Source: Cydia pomonella
Lineage: Eukaryota > Arthropoda > Insecta > Lepidoptera > Tortricidae
NCBI RefSeq assembly: GCF_033807575.1
Contig: NC_084727.1
Span: 4,402,001-4,466,000 of the forward strand
Length of the DNA: 64,000 bases
Reading direction: 5' to 3'
This document shows, one piece after another, positions 32,890-43,039 of the stretch; the first letter of the stretch is position 1, and each line of letters starts with the position of its first letter. A program made the position numbers and the translations under genes. The notes below the pieces were generated by a model. That model searched no databases. It saw only the letters and a program-made list of their open reading frames with translations, and had not been told where the DNA came from.

Positions 32890-33415
32890 GCCTATTTCAC
32901 CACGGTGACAATTGACACCTGACACTGACAATTTCCTGTCCTGTACATTTCTGGGTACCTAACCAGGTGACAATCTCTTGCGCTACGAGAACGAAACGCT
33001 ATGTGTCTCTCTATCACTCTTCCATATTAGTGCGACAGTGACAGTTGCGTTTCGATTGCTACGGAGCGTAAACGATTGACATGTTGGCTACGCAGTTACG
33101 CATCCTGAATCGAGAAGTAAAGACGTACCTAGCGTCAATTTATCTATTGCAGTGGGTAACCTGGGGGTACTTACCCCCGTGGGGGTAAAACTGATATTTT
33201 ACGGGGGTGATAAAGCTAATCAAAGAAAACAAAGACCTATAAGAAAAATATTAATAAAATAATTATGGAGGAGAGGTAAAATCAAGTTCCCTAGTTATTC
33301 AAAGGGGCGACAGTACTGAAAAGGTTAGGAACCACTGATCTATTGGACCAGCAATGTACCGCGAATTGTTACTGTCAGGTGACAATTTTGTTACCAGGGT
33401 GACACAGGGGCGATG
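32890..33415. repeat. Diverged repeat with GGTGACAATTGACACC-like ends
   Basis: CACGGTGACAATTGACACC at the left and CAGGTGACAATTTTGTTACC at the right are inverted relatives. Inside, 33030-33100 carries the repeat shared with 19612-19678. It appears composite. Confidence 0.35.
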
Positions 33416-35365
33416 GTTTTAGTCGGTATTCCCGGGGAGTCACATATAAGTCTTCTTGTTCCCCGGTAAGTCCCATACACGGCCCCTTGGGTAAATGGTG
33501 TTAGCAACACTAAAAAGATTGTCAATATTAACTGCCTAAGACCATAGGCCATACTGTCTCTTCTTCGGTAAGATTAAATTTCTTGATTTAGCTTTCAATG
33601 AACCGTTACCCATCTAATGTTTTTTTTTATTTTTTATTTTATTTAGGAAACAAACAGTCACATATTAATATATATAAGCTTAAGTGATAACAAACAGACC
33701 TTTAGTTCCATTGAAAATAAAAGTATACATAGTAAATTACAGATCGAAACAGGGAAGGTGTTAGGCATCTTCTTGTCTGTCACGCGTACAGGGACTTCAA
33801 AACATCGGTAGGTAATTAGTTTTTACTGTTAAAACCCTACCCTACCCTACCTACCTAGTTTAATAGTTGTACCTTATTTTAGATGTAAAACCAACCTTAA
33901 AATTTATAGTTATGTTCAAGAATGCATATGTAGGTAATTAATATATATATTTCCCTCAGTCACCCATTGACGCCGAACGCTGTAAAGGGTTCGCAACGTC
34001 GCCATGCATGTATTTAAAATCCATTATATGCGATATAATTTCCATAGTTTTATTTTATCGTATTAACCGCAGGAGTGACCTTTTATTAAAATGTGCATGA
34101 ACCATTATTACGTTCATTTGTAGACCATTTTACACTAGTTAGTCTTCACGGGTTGCTCGCCAACCGATGACTATCCTTCAGTGTATGGGCAACCCTTTGA
34201 CCGGGCCGTGGGTACCGGCACCTGGCCTAAATCCCTAAACCAACATGTGTGTCATGATTGTAGCGTGTGCCGTAACAGGTGATGATACAAACATGTAGTT
34301 TTATCAATAGTTGCCCTTTTTATTTTTTGATGAGTAAACTTAAGTGACTAAAAGTCGGCTTTTTGTATACTTAAGTGCAAAGCTTTTTAGGCATTTTGTT
34401 TCCTAGGCATTATATGTTTTAGGAATGAGGGGCTTGATAAATTTATGTGTGCGAGGCTGCTTAGTAGCATAAAGGATGCGCAACTATCAAATTTTACGGA
34501 TATTCTTAGGTACGTACATAATATCTGTCTGTCAGTAAACTAGAGACGCTTTCACATAGATTTTGGTACATTGTCCCGCCTGTTGATATCTCTATTGCAC
34601 TTGCATACTTAATAGGGTTGTTTCCAATTTTTTGAAACGCTTGTATTACGTTCTATATTAACTAAAAGTTGCCCTAAAATTCAACTTTTATACTAAAAAG
34701 GGCTTTAAATATGTTAAGTTAACAAAATATATTTTGACAGATGCTTTCGCGCCTAAAACGCTCTTTGAAAATTGCGTGACGTCACAGTTTACGGTTTGAC
34801 ACATAACTACATACACACGTAGAAGATACAACTGACATTTGTCATTTGTTGTTTATCGCCTAACTGTCAACAGTGTCAATCCGAGAGTTGTGACGTCATC
34901 AGAATCTTCAATGATGTTTCGAGTTTGGTCACGTGACGTGTGCCAAAAGTTATTTTAAATTCAATATTTACAAAAATATGGTCATTACAGGTCCCCTAAA
35001 AGTAGTTTAACATGAGGTAGTCAACATCAAATGAGATCTATATAATGGTAGTAATGAAATAGTACGGACAAATCTAAGTTTTCCACCTCGAAAACCCTTC
35101 GGATCATTGTGTGTATAATATACCAACAGTACAGCGAGGGAAATTGTTATAACTCGTATCTCTTGTATATCTTTGACGGACCAGCCCAGCAGGCGTATTA
35201 TGGATGGTTTTATCCACGTGACAAAATAACTGTTACTTTTAACAGCGCGGGATTGAAAGTGAAGGACAGCGTTTTATCACGCTATCACGTAGACAAGAAC
35301 GACCATCATATGCTTCCAGGTTGGTCGTGTGAATCAACAGCACTCCTTTTGGGGCAGCGTGTGTG
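33416..35365. other. No gene recognised
   Basis: 1.9 kb of non-coding sequence. The minus-strand LINE-like AT tail near 33625-33660 is weak. GACGTCA (CRE-like) words occur at about 34779 and 34892. Open frame 35109-35369 has no motif. Confidence 0.4.
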
Positions 35366-35369
35366 GTAG

Positions 35370-35560
35370 CCTTTCTTCGTCGACCTGATCAGGCAGGTCG
35401 AAATCGTCATCTGATGATGGATCAATAAATGGATTTTCAATGTCGGCACACATCTCAGGTGTGATATATTCTCGCAGGATTGGCCATTGCAGTAGTTGCA
35501 AACAGCTGCGCATTTGAGTCCTGCTTTCCTGCAACCACACTTTACTGTGGTACAACCTAT
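35370..35560 (-). pseudogene. Remnant of a transposon ORF C-terminus with a Cys-rich motif
   Basis: Read on the reverse strand, one frame gives CTTVKCGCRKAGLKCAAVC followed by NYCNGQSCEN, a CxCxKxGxxC...C..C cysteine pattern found near the C-terminus of many arthropod transposon-type proteins. The acidic tail ENPFIDPSSDDDFDLPDQVD is in another frame. The motif and tail are therefore separated by a frameshift. No upstream part of the protein was found. Confidence 0.5.
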
Positions 35561-35565
35561 TTTGC

Positions 35566-36773
35566 AGTTACAGTTAAGTAGTTAATACTTTTTTAGAAAC
35601 TGTGTGGCCTACTTAGACTAAATTATTGTCAATTAATTGCATATTTCATATTCTTAAAAGTGTGCATTGTGACTTTTGCCCTAACTCCGGTTCTTGGTGG
35701 AAAAAAAATACAAAACTGAAAATATCCTAAAATTTATTGGATTTTTCATGTACTTTGCAATGATCCCAAGTAATTGACCTGATAGGTATTATTAAGAAAA
35801 TATACTTCTTATAAATAAACAGACAGTCGACAATTGCCTTAAACGTTGGTTAAACATTTGCACAGCCCGCTATTAACAGCATTAACCCCCTATCAGGGGT
35901 TCGTGATAGCCCTTCACGCAGTTCACGCCCCTCGGAGCCACGCGGCGACGATGACAACACGATACGGAAATCACTTGAGCTCATTAATTGTTAACAAATA
36001 TTTGACGCAATTGATCAAGGGGGTTATAACGTAAATTTTGCTTTGTGGTTGGAAAAAAGTAGGTACTTACCTTGAAGGATTTTATCTTTGTTCGTATAAT
36101 TGAGAAAAAAGGGGTTAGTGCTTGCACCTATTTAAAATTCGTCCAGATCAATATATAAAGGTAAGTACCCTATACTTGGTCAAGCAAATCTTGTCAGTAG
36201 CAAAAGGCGGCAAGTTTGAAAAATCGCGGGTTAGCAACACGTTTTCGAGTAATTCCAAAATCATGTCATCTGTGTTTTATCTGTGGATAGTGAATGACAG
36301 CCATCATGTTTGTTTACATTCTGAATCGTTGCTATTTCAAGAGAAATTTCTGCTGTCACCATTAAATACCAATATTTTAAATAAGCTTGTGCATAAACTT
36401 AAGCAAAGTCAAGGTGCCTAAAATATACAATCACGGTCGTTGATCGTAAATATTTGTAAAATTTGAGGTTATGATAATTACATGTTTTGGTTCGATGTAC
36501 ATAGCTGCTTTTCTTAGCGCAATACCAACGCAATACTGCTTTTTGAGTGTTGCCCTACTTCACTTTGCTGTACATTGCTACTGACATACTTTGCTTGAGA
36601 GACTATATTTCACGTACTCGCTACGCTTAGATTGTTTTATTAGGGACTTATGCTTGCTCGGGACGGGAGTCGAGGTCGGAGCTAAAAATTAGCAATGGCA
36701 GCAAAAACTAGCTTTGTACTCTCGTTGCACAAACAACTATTGCATATATAAGCTCTTATAGGCGTTTAGAGTA
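35566..36773. other. No gene recognised
   Basis: Non-coding by eye. The open frame 36122-36421 resembles no family I know, although a THAP-like or LINE-like origin cannot be excluded. Confidence 0.35.
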
Positions 36774-36880
36774 AAGGGGCCCATTGATTAACAGTTCGCC
36801 AGACGATAACGGCCTGTCAGTTGTTCGCAAAAACAACTGATATGCCCCAGGCCAGACCAGGTAATCAATGAGGCCCTTCA
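36774..36880. mobile_element. Short MITE
   Basis: AGGGGCCCATTGATTAACAG at the left pairs with the right end, CAGGTAATCAATGAGGCCCTT. GATAACGGCCTGTCAGTTGT lies internally. The family is common in Lepidoptera as far as I recall. Confidence 0.55.
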
Positions 36881-36881
36881 G

Positions 36882-37026
36882 ATTAACCTAAGTTGGCAAC
36901 GATTTTGACAGCTCTGACAATGCAAGTGTTATTATAAAAAAATCGTCAAACATCTATGAAATTATAACGTTTTAACACTTGCAGAGGCTGGGCTATCAAA
37001 ATGGCTGCCAACTTAGCTTGGTCTGA
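36882..37026. mobile_element. MITE (copy 2 of 2; relative at 14974-15119)
   Basis: Left TAAGTTGGCAACGATTTTGA; right GGCTATCAAAATGGCTGCC and AGCTTGGTCTGA. The central part GCAAGTGTTATTATAA is shared with 14974-15119. Confidence 0.65.
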
Positions 37027-37079
37027 CTCCACCAACAAATATTTGCTTAGATGATTTTAATGATGCGCGCGAATATATA

Positions 37080-37400
37080 TTTAAGAGGATACGGGAGCTG
37101 AGATTTAAATATTTCAGGTGAATATTGTTTTCGCTAATGGAAGCGGCTCCTGAATCTAGTGCGATAAGGACAACGCCAGGTTAGGCGAAAAATGCTGCGT
37201 AAAAATGTCAAAAAACGATGTTTCGTACTCGACTGTTTCCTCCTCCAAAACTTAATCAAATGTAACGAGATTTTGAGATCTAAATGGTGATGAAATGATC
37301 TGTGTCGGACTGTTTTGTTTTTTAGGCTTATTGATGTCAGTTTTGAATACCTTGCTTCTCTTTGCGGACTAGTAAATTAGGCTGTTTTTACGGCCGGCAT
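37080..37400. repeat. Dispersed repeat shared with 12780-13430
   Basis: It contains the same ordered blocks as the copy at 12.8-13.4 kb, in shorter form. Confidence 0.5.
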
Positions 37401-37678
37401 GTCGTTGGATAAATAGCTTTGCCTAACCCCTTCTGAAGGCATGACCTCGGTTTTCCTTTTCTTCATGGTACAAAAAGTCCCCACTGTCTCGATCAAAATC
37501 TACAGAAAGGAGTACTGAGGACAGTACTTTGACATAGGGAAAAAAAGGAAGCGCCTTCTTTATGATTAACTATAAGAACCAACATGTAGGGATGAATGGG
37601 CATGTCCATCCATAGGACACCTTCGTTTTCGTTTGAATAAGGCCCCAGGCAAGCCTTAGGGGGTTCACGACGATACGA

Positions 37679-37900
37679 TTGATCGCTTCGATCAATCTGA
37701 CGAGAATCCCTTCGATCAATCTGACAGCGTACACGATCAGTCGCGATTGGTCGTTACGATCGGTGTTCGATCGAGGGATACAGCGCTCATACACGGAGCA
37801 ATTGGTCGTTACGATCGATGCGAGATCGAGGGATGCAGCGCCTGCGGCGTCTGCGTCAAGAATAAGACAAATCGTTGATCGCAAAGAGCCACAGAATGGC
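37679..37900. repeat. Diverged tandem repeat rich in GATCGA
   Basis: TTCGATCAATCTGACGAGAA is followed by TTCGATCAATCTGACAGCG. GGTCGTTACGATCGGTGTTC ... ATCGAGGGATACAGCGC is followed by GGTCGTTACGATCGATGCGA ... ATCGAGGGATGCAGCGC. It is non-coding; the open frames in it follow from repetition. Confidence 0.5.
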
Positions 37901-38410
37901 GATTCATCGTTGCGGTATTCATGATTGCACAGCTTTTAGTAGCGATTTGCAATATCGTCTTCGATTAAATAAATCGATAATGATATTAAAATACACTACT
38001 GAACCGTTGTTTTGATCCGTCTGTAACGACGGATTGTAAAGATGAATCGTACCATGAGTGAGCCCCTAATACTTAGTTCCATCAGTGCTAGGGTGTCCTC
38101 TGACCTCTGAACTCCATGGCAGGTAACCAAAGCTACCGACCCGGGCCATTACTGCGTCATTACGCGCCCTGTCATTACGGTTCCCACCTGGACGCTCCCG
38201 TAATTAGTACTAGGGAGACGGTGTAACAGAGGTAAATGCAGGGGTTGTCGCGGACGCTTGCAGAGCGCAGGCGGGTTGGGAGATGGCAGTTGGTGTCCGA
38301 CTGGTGGCAAGTGTCTCGCACAGAGCGCAGATGTAATCGATTATAAATAATATAATATATACGATATAATTTTATTAGAACAGAAAAGTGCCTCTTTGAT
38401 CCCTTTCGGT

Positions 38411-38512
38411 CATCTCAAAAATATGTCTGCGGTTTATTGCCGCGACCCATACAAAACGTGTGAAAAGAGCCGTGGCAATTAGACGCAACCGCAGACATAT
38501 TCTCAGAGAATA
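38411..38512. repeat. Short hairpin repeat
   Basis: AATATGTCTGCGGTTTATTG at the left and the inverse CAACCGCAGACATATT at the right, with TTGCCGCGACC and its near-complement inside. Confidence 0.45.
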
Positions 38513-38599
38513 ACCCTTTTCCGAATAGGGGATATGAAAAAGAATCACCACACCAACGTGAGGATAATAATAACTGTACACTAGGGGAGACCGAGGTAA

Positions 38600-39035
38600 G
38601 TTAACACAAAGGTAAGTTGACACAACTTCAATATCTCGGAAGCTATAGGCATTAGAAGTTTGGCAACAACGCATTTCTGATCCGCCGCTCCGCCGCTCCG
38701 ACTTGTCAGTACACGCCGCGGCCGCCCGGCGAACGGTTGTGGCACTAGAGCGTCTGTGGCGAAAACTGCACGAAAAGTAAGTATTCCATCATTTTTTTGA
38801 TGCCATTTATTTCCATGTTATATTACATATTTTGTAATGTGTATATATTTGTTTTCAAGTGTTATTAACCAAGTTTAACATATTAAACTCATTTTTAAAC
38901 CAGGTAACGACGTGAATTTTAAAATAATAATTCAATGTAACTAACCGTCGATTTCAAGGGAGAGGTAAGTTGAAACAGCTTGTGTCAACCTACCTCGTTT
39001 GTTTCAACTTTCCTCGTTTGTTTCAACTTTCCTCG
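38600..39035. repeat. Subterminal repeats of the pogo-like element
   Basis: The word GGTAAGTTGACACAA / TTTCAACTTTCCTCG and its complement recurs: GGTAAGTTGACACAACTT near 38610, GAGGTAAGTTGAAACAGC near 38961, and CGTTTGTTTCAACTTTCCT twice at 38996-39035. On the right side, CCTGTTTCAACTTATCTCGG and GTGTCAACTTGCCCAGG lie near 41820-41860. Such repeats are plausible transposase-binding sites. Confidence 0.6.
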
Positions 39036-39088
39036 ATTTCAATTTATATTTATATTAGGTATTTTAAATTCGTATTTTTTTTTGTAGA

Positions 39089-41116
39089 ATGCCGAACAAT
39101 TACAAGCGCAAGACGGATAGAGGCGAAGTAAGCATCGAAATATATGAATTGGCTGCCGAGGAGGTTAATTTGAGAGGAAAAAGTCTTCGGGATGCTGCAA
39201 AATCGTATAACTTAAATTATTCTTCGTTGTACCGTTTCATTCAGAAAAAAAAGAAGAACAATGACATGCCTGTCACAATGGGGTATGTGCATAACTCTAT
39301 ATTTACTCCTGAAGAAGAACAAACATTGGCCGAATATTTTATAAATTGTGCAGCAGCTAATTATGGTCTGAATACTAAAGATGCCAGGCGACTGGCTTAT
39401 CAACTCGCTAAAAAGTACAACAAGAAATTCCCGCCTACTTGGGAAAGCAATGAGATGGCAGGTGAAGTATGGTTGAGGCTTTATATGCAACGGCATCCAG
39501 CACTCTCTTTGCGAGCTCCTCAAGCGACCAGCCTTGCTAGGGCCACCAGCTTCAACGAAGCAAATGTGAAATTGTTTTTCGACAATTACACGCAGCTGTT
39601 GGATAAGCATAAATTTTCAGCCTCTGATATTTGGAATATGGACGAAACAGGAGTTACAACAGTCCAAAAACCTAATAGAGTCATCGCTCGTAGAGGGGAA
39701 AAACAAATTAGCGCGATGACATCAGCCGAGAGAGGGACGTTAGTTACAGTGGCCCTAGCTGTAAATGCTATAGGAAATCATCTCCCGCCAATGTTTATAT
39801 TCCCCAGAAAGCGATTTCAGGATCACTTCATACGGGATGGACCAGTTGGTAGCGTAGGGTCTGGTAACGCCTCGGGATGGATGCAAGAAGAGGATTTTAA
39901 TTTTTTTCTGCAACATTTGCACAGGCATGTTCGGTCGTCACCCGATAAAAAAGCGTTGTTGATTCTCGACAATCACAGCTCGCACGTTGCCGTGAATAAC
40001 ATTACATTCTGCAAGGATAACGGGATAGTATTGTTAACATTTCCTCCACACTGCACGCATAAGTTGCAACCCTTAGATCGTGCTGTATTCGGCCCATTGA
40101 AAAAAGCAATAAATACCTCTGCAGATAGCTGGATGCGAACTAACCCAGCAAAAACGATGACGATATATGATGTGCCTGGAATAGTAAAAACGGCCATGGA
40201 AGTTGCAGTCACAGGAAGAAATATAACGTCAGGTTTTTCAGCATGTGGTATCTGGCCCTTGAATTCAAATATTTTTACAGCCCAAGACTTCCTCCCAAGT
40301 CAAGTTACCGATCGTCCGTTAAACGAAATGCAACCCAGAGCAACGGAAAACCAAGGGGCAGAAACTAGGCCAACGCTCGCGGATCCAGTAGCAAGCACCT
40401 CCACAAATTCTGCTCCTGTTGCGACTTTAGTTCCGGGGAATAGTACTGTGTTAGAACATGATTCCCCATTGCCTCAACCCAGTCACAGCAGACACAATGC
40501 AAATATGTCTACTCCTCTTCCAGTCGTAGATGCAACTCAGCTAAACCATGAACCAGAAGAAACTGTTTCTTCTATATCCGAATCTGGTGTGGATACTAGC
40601 GCTGCTCGACCCAACCACGAACTTGGTGAGCCTATTCCTTCTGGATCGAATGTTACTGCTTCGGATAAGACTCCAGTCAAAATATTTACACCCGAGATTA
40701 TTAGGCCTTTACCCAAAGCTTTACCACGAAAATGTACGCAGAACAGACGTAAAGTTAAGTCAGCCGTTTTAACGGACACGCCGGAAAAAGAAGCACTTGA
40801 AGCCATTGAAGCAAACAGGAAATTAAAGAATGTCAAGAAACGAGTTTTAAATGATTCAAAGCAATTAAATATCACATCTAAGAAAAAGAAAGCTACAAAT
40901 CAAAATAAAAGGCCTACGAAAAACAAGAAGAAACAAACACGAAAATCTGACAGTGAAAATGATGATGATTGTTTATGCCTATGCTGTTTAGAGTCATATA
41001 AAAATAGTAGACCCAACGAGGAATGGGTGCAGTGTATAGACTGCAAAGGTTGGGCTCATGCAGAATGCACAACTGGCGAATTAAACTATATCTGCCAAAA
41101 CTGTTTATCTGATTGA
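39089..41116 (+). CDS. Pogo/Tigger-like transposase with C-terminal PHD-like finger
   Basis: 675 residues without a break. Residues 30-52 (KSLRDAAKSYNLNYSSLYRF) form a pipsqueak-type HTH. Residues 70-145 resemble a CENP-B-type HTH (FTPEEEQTLAEYF). The DDE core has acidic residues D185 in WNMDETG, D294 in LILDNHSSH and D330 in KLQPLDRAVF, a DD35D spacing. A long Ser/Pro/Thr-rich linker (about 400-560) and a Lys-rich stretch (about 600-625) precede a Cys/His cluster at 630-672 (CLCCLES ... WVQCIDCKGWAHAEC ... YICQNC) that reads as a PHD finger. The enzyme would excise and insert the flanking element. The start ATG follows TTTTTTTGTAGA and may use an upstream non-coding exon. Pogo-type transposases with this C-terminal finger are known in insects, but I could not compare copies. 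Confidence 0.85.
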   Translation: MPNNYKRKTDRGEVSIEIYELAAEEVNLRGKSLRDAAKSYNLNYSSLYRFIQKKKKNNDMPVTMGYVHNSIFTPEEEQTLAEYFINCAAANYGLNTKDARRLAYQLAKKYNKKFPPTWESNEMAGEVWLRLYMQRHPALSLRAPQATSLARATSFNEANVKLFFDNYTQLLDKHKFSASDIWNMDETGVTTVQKPNRVIARRGEKQISAMTSAERGTLVTVALAVNAIGNHLPPMFIFPRKRFQDHFIRDGPVGSVGSGNASGWMQEEDFNFFLQHLHRHVRSSPDKKALLILDNHSSHVAVNNITFCKDNGIVLLTFPPHCTHKLQPLDRAVFGPLKKAINTSADSWMRTNPAKTMTIYDVPGIVKTAMEVAVTGRNITSGFSACGIWPLNSNIFTAQDFLPSQVTDRPLNEMQPRATENQGAETRPTLADPVASTSTNSAPVATLVPGNSTVLEHDSPLPQPSHSRHNANMSTPLPVVDATQLNHEPEETVSSISESGVDTSAARPNHELGEPIPSGSNVTASDKTPVKIFTPEIIRPLPKALPRKCTQNRRKVKSAVLTDTPEKEALEAIEANRKLKNVKKRVLNDSKQLNITSKKKKATNQNKRPTKNKKKQTRKSDSENDDDCLCLCCLESYKNSRPNEEWVQCIDCKGWAHAECTTGELNYICQNCLSD

Positions 41117-41164
41117 ATTTGTTATTTGTTTATTTGTATTATCTTGTGTTAAACTATTAAAAAT

Positions 41165-41625
41165 TCTATTAACCAAGAAGTAAATTAATATGTTGGAAGG
41201 ATTTCCAATCTCATAGTGAGATTTTTTTTTGATTAAGTAAATCTTTATTTTGTTGATGTTTAAATGTTCGAGTGTGGTTAACCAAGAAGTAAATTAATAT
41301 GTTGGAAGGATTTCCAATCTCAGTGAGATTTTTTTTGATTAAGTAAATCTTTATTTTGTTGATGTTTATATGTTCGAGTGTGGATAAATAATTAGAATGT
41401 AAATGTACCTAACCTTCTTTCAAGAACATGACTGATTATTTATCTACAAGTTACAATGTAGGTAGGTAAATGTAACCTTCTTAAAAGAAGATGACTGATT
41501 ATGTGCAAGTTAGAATGTAGGTAGGTAAATGTAACCTTCTTAAAAGAAGTTGACTGATTATGTACAAGTTAGAATGTAGGTAAATGTCACCTTCTTAAAA
41601 GAACATGACTGATTATGTGCAAGTT
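41165..41625 (+). repeat. Tandem duplications in the pogo-like element 3' region
   Basis: A 107-bp block beginning AACCAAGAAGTAAATTAATA is duplicated head to tail (41169-41275 and 41278-41383). A unit of about 60 bp with AGAATGTAGGTAGGTAAATG, TAACCTTCTTAAAAGAA and TGACTGATTATGT follows in about four copies to 41625. It is non-coding. Confidence 0.7.
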
Positions 41626-42376
41626 AGAATTAAACTATTTATCTGCCTTCCTCGCAATCTCATGAAGGGAAAACTATTTTAAGTTACAAAAGTTTTTTTG
41701 CCTTGATCTCAAAAGAAGTTCCTTCATTGTGTTGAGGTCAAGATGTTTATTTTGATATTAAATCGTTTTCAAGCTCTCCATTGCGTTTTTTTATCCTTAA
41801 ATGCTTGATCTTTCTCTATGTGTCAACTTGCCCAGGTACCTGTTTCAACTTATCTCGGTACTAGGAGGGTTGAAACAGACTGACTTGATGCGGAAATACC
41901 ATATTTATAAATAGTTCTAAATGCTAATTACTTATTTTGTTGATGTTTATAATTAAAGGATGAAATTTGCTTTCCAATGATATATTCTTTGCAATTCTAG
42001 CTTATATAATGAAGCAGCTATGTTCGGAAATGTAAATTTTGTGTCAACTCTCCTAGGTCTCCCCTACATATAAACCAAATCCAAATGAATCCATTTAGAT
42101 ATCCAATTAGATATTTTTTATAATTCAAAATCATGATTTAAAAGTCAATTCTACTAGTCAGCATGTTGACACGATTCAAAACCGCTTTGCCACTCTTGTA
42201 GATAAAATTCAACATTCTCATTAGTTTTTGAATAATAAGCCTTTACGATTAACGAGGTGCGGCTGTAGCACGGTCGCTATGTCGCTACTTGTCACTATGC
42301 CTGCCAGTTTCGCACTTACATACTTATTAGAACGTAGAAGTGATAAAACTACAGCCGCTGGTGTGGTGAAAATTAT

Positions 42377-42475
42377 TTTTCTTGTTTGACTCCATAGCAA
42401 GCGGAGGGCAGCCAGCGCGCTGCTGTGCTGCGCCGAACATGGCTCCAAGTATAGAAGTAGGTTCCTGTTGTTCAT
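42377..42475 (-). pseudogene. Decayed tandem copy of the first bZIP exon
   Basis: About 95 bp match the exon 42491-42611, including CGGAGGGCAGCCAGCGCG and GCTGTGCTGCGCCGAACATG. In translation, LEPCSAQHSSALAALRLL is kept, but the start region is altered and no donor follows, since reading continues into unrelated sequence. It lies just downstream of the exon, inside the intron. Confidence 0.6.
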
Positions 42476-42490
42476 GTTCTGTATATTTAC

Positions 42491-42611
42491 CTGGTGGTAA
42501 GAAGTGGTTGTAACTCCGTAGCAAGCGGAGGGCAGCCAGCGCGCCGCTGTGCTGCGCCGAACATGGCTCCAGGTCGTATAGAGGTAGGTTCATGTTCATG
42601 TTTTGGTCCAT
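42491..42611 (-). CDS. Candidate first coding exon of the bZIP gene
   Basis: The ATG at 42611 lies in AAGCAATGG, a good context. The exon reads MDQNMNMNLPLYDLEPCSAQ and HSGALAALRLLRSYNHFLPP, then one base before the donor CCAG|GTAAATA. That base plus AC of the exon at 28333 gives Asp in the correct frame. GC content stands out from the surroundings. No domain is visible. The link to the bZIP exons across 14 kb is an inference from strand, phase and lack of another candidate partner. Confidence 0.5.
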
Positions 42612-42659
42612 TGCTTCACTTCACTAAGGCACTTTTCAATGTTCACTTCAGTTAAAAAA

Positions 42660-43039
42660 ATAAGAAGAACTTAGGTAAGGAGAATTATTTACGTATGTAA
42701 TGTCTCGATAATTTCGGAACACCGAGATTATCGAGACAATTACAATATATGTTAATGTTTAGAGAGTTGCAATATACCTATGTTAAGGAAATTCGACTCA
42801 AAAATGATGACTTATCAGCCTCACCAGGCCCAAATCTCATTTTTTTTAAGTAATAGTAAGGCTTTTTAAGTTATAAGTAATTTAAAATTTTCCTTCCTCA
42901 GGTTTTTGGCGCACCTACCTACTCACACGTTACCAACCCATGTTAATACGCTCATACGCATATAAGACGCTCTATACGCACAACTTGATTATCGTAAGCG
43001 GTTATCATAGCTTTTATACACCACATATATTTTATAGAA
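42660..43039. other. No gene recognised (upstream of candidate bZIP start)
   Basis: It contains a TCTCGATAATTTCGGAACAC and inverse TATCGAGACA hairpin at 42702-42740. No TATA box or initiator could be assigned with confidence. Confidence 0.35.

Larger units (their letters stand above)
38584..42064 (+). mobile_element. Pogo-like (Tc1/mariner superfamily) DNA transposon, complete
   Basis: A 3,481-bp unit with ends GGGGAGACCGAGGTAAG at the left and CTCTCCTAGGTCTCCCC at the right, each bounded by TA (38582-38583 and 42065-42066). The inverted termini extend about 30 bp, including TTAACACAAA against TTTGTGTCAAC. It contains one intact transposase gene (39089-41116). Multiple TTTCAACTT-CCTCG words lie inside both ends. 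It sits in the first intron of the bZIP gene, in the opposite orientation. The intact ORF suggests recent insertion and possible activity. Confidence 0.85.
24903..42611 (-). other. bZIP transcription-factor gene (PAR/giant-like), four-exon model
   Basis: Exons on the reverse strand: 42611-42491, 28333-28244, 26965-26832 and 25046-24903. The junctions are consistent: G|AC gives Asp, C|AA gives Gln, and the last is phase 0. The model predicts 162 residues: a short N-terminal region, a Pro-rich stretch, the basic region and a leucine zipper. The basic region (KDEKYFERRRRNNQAAKKSR) belongs to the PAR/giant/CES-2 type of bZIP, nuclear proteins that bind DNA as dimers. Whether it is the orthologue of the gap gene giant or of another PAR-type factor cannot be settled here. 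The first exon is 14 kb upstream and is joined only on phase, strand and splice signals. Alternative upstream exons may exist. Confidence 0.6.

Noticed and set aside
37570..37924. Overlapping open frames of 80-104 codons on both strands
   Set aside because: They arise from a diverged GATCGA-rich tandem repeat; both strands are open, which points to composition and not selection.
39212..40875. Minus-strand frames inside the pogo transposase gene
   Set aside because: They are antisense shadows of the intact 675-aa transposase frame.
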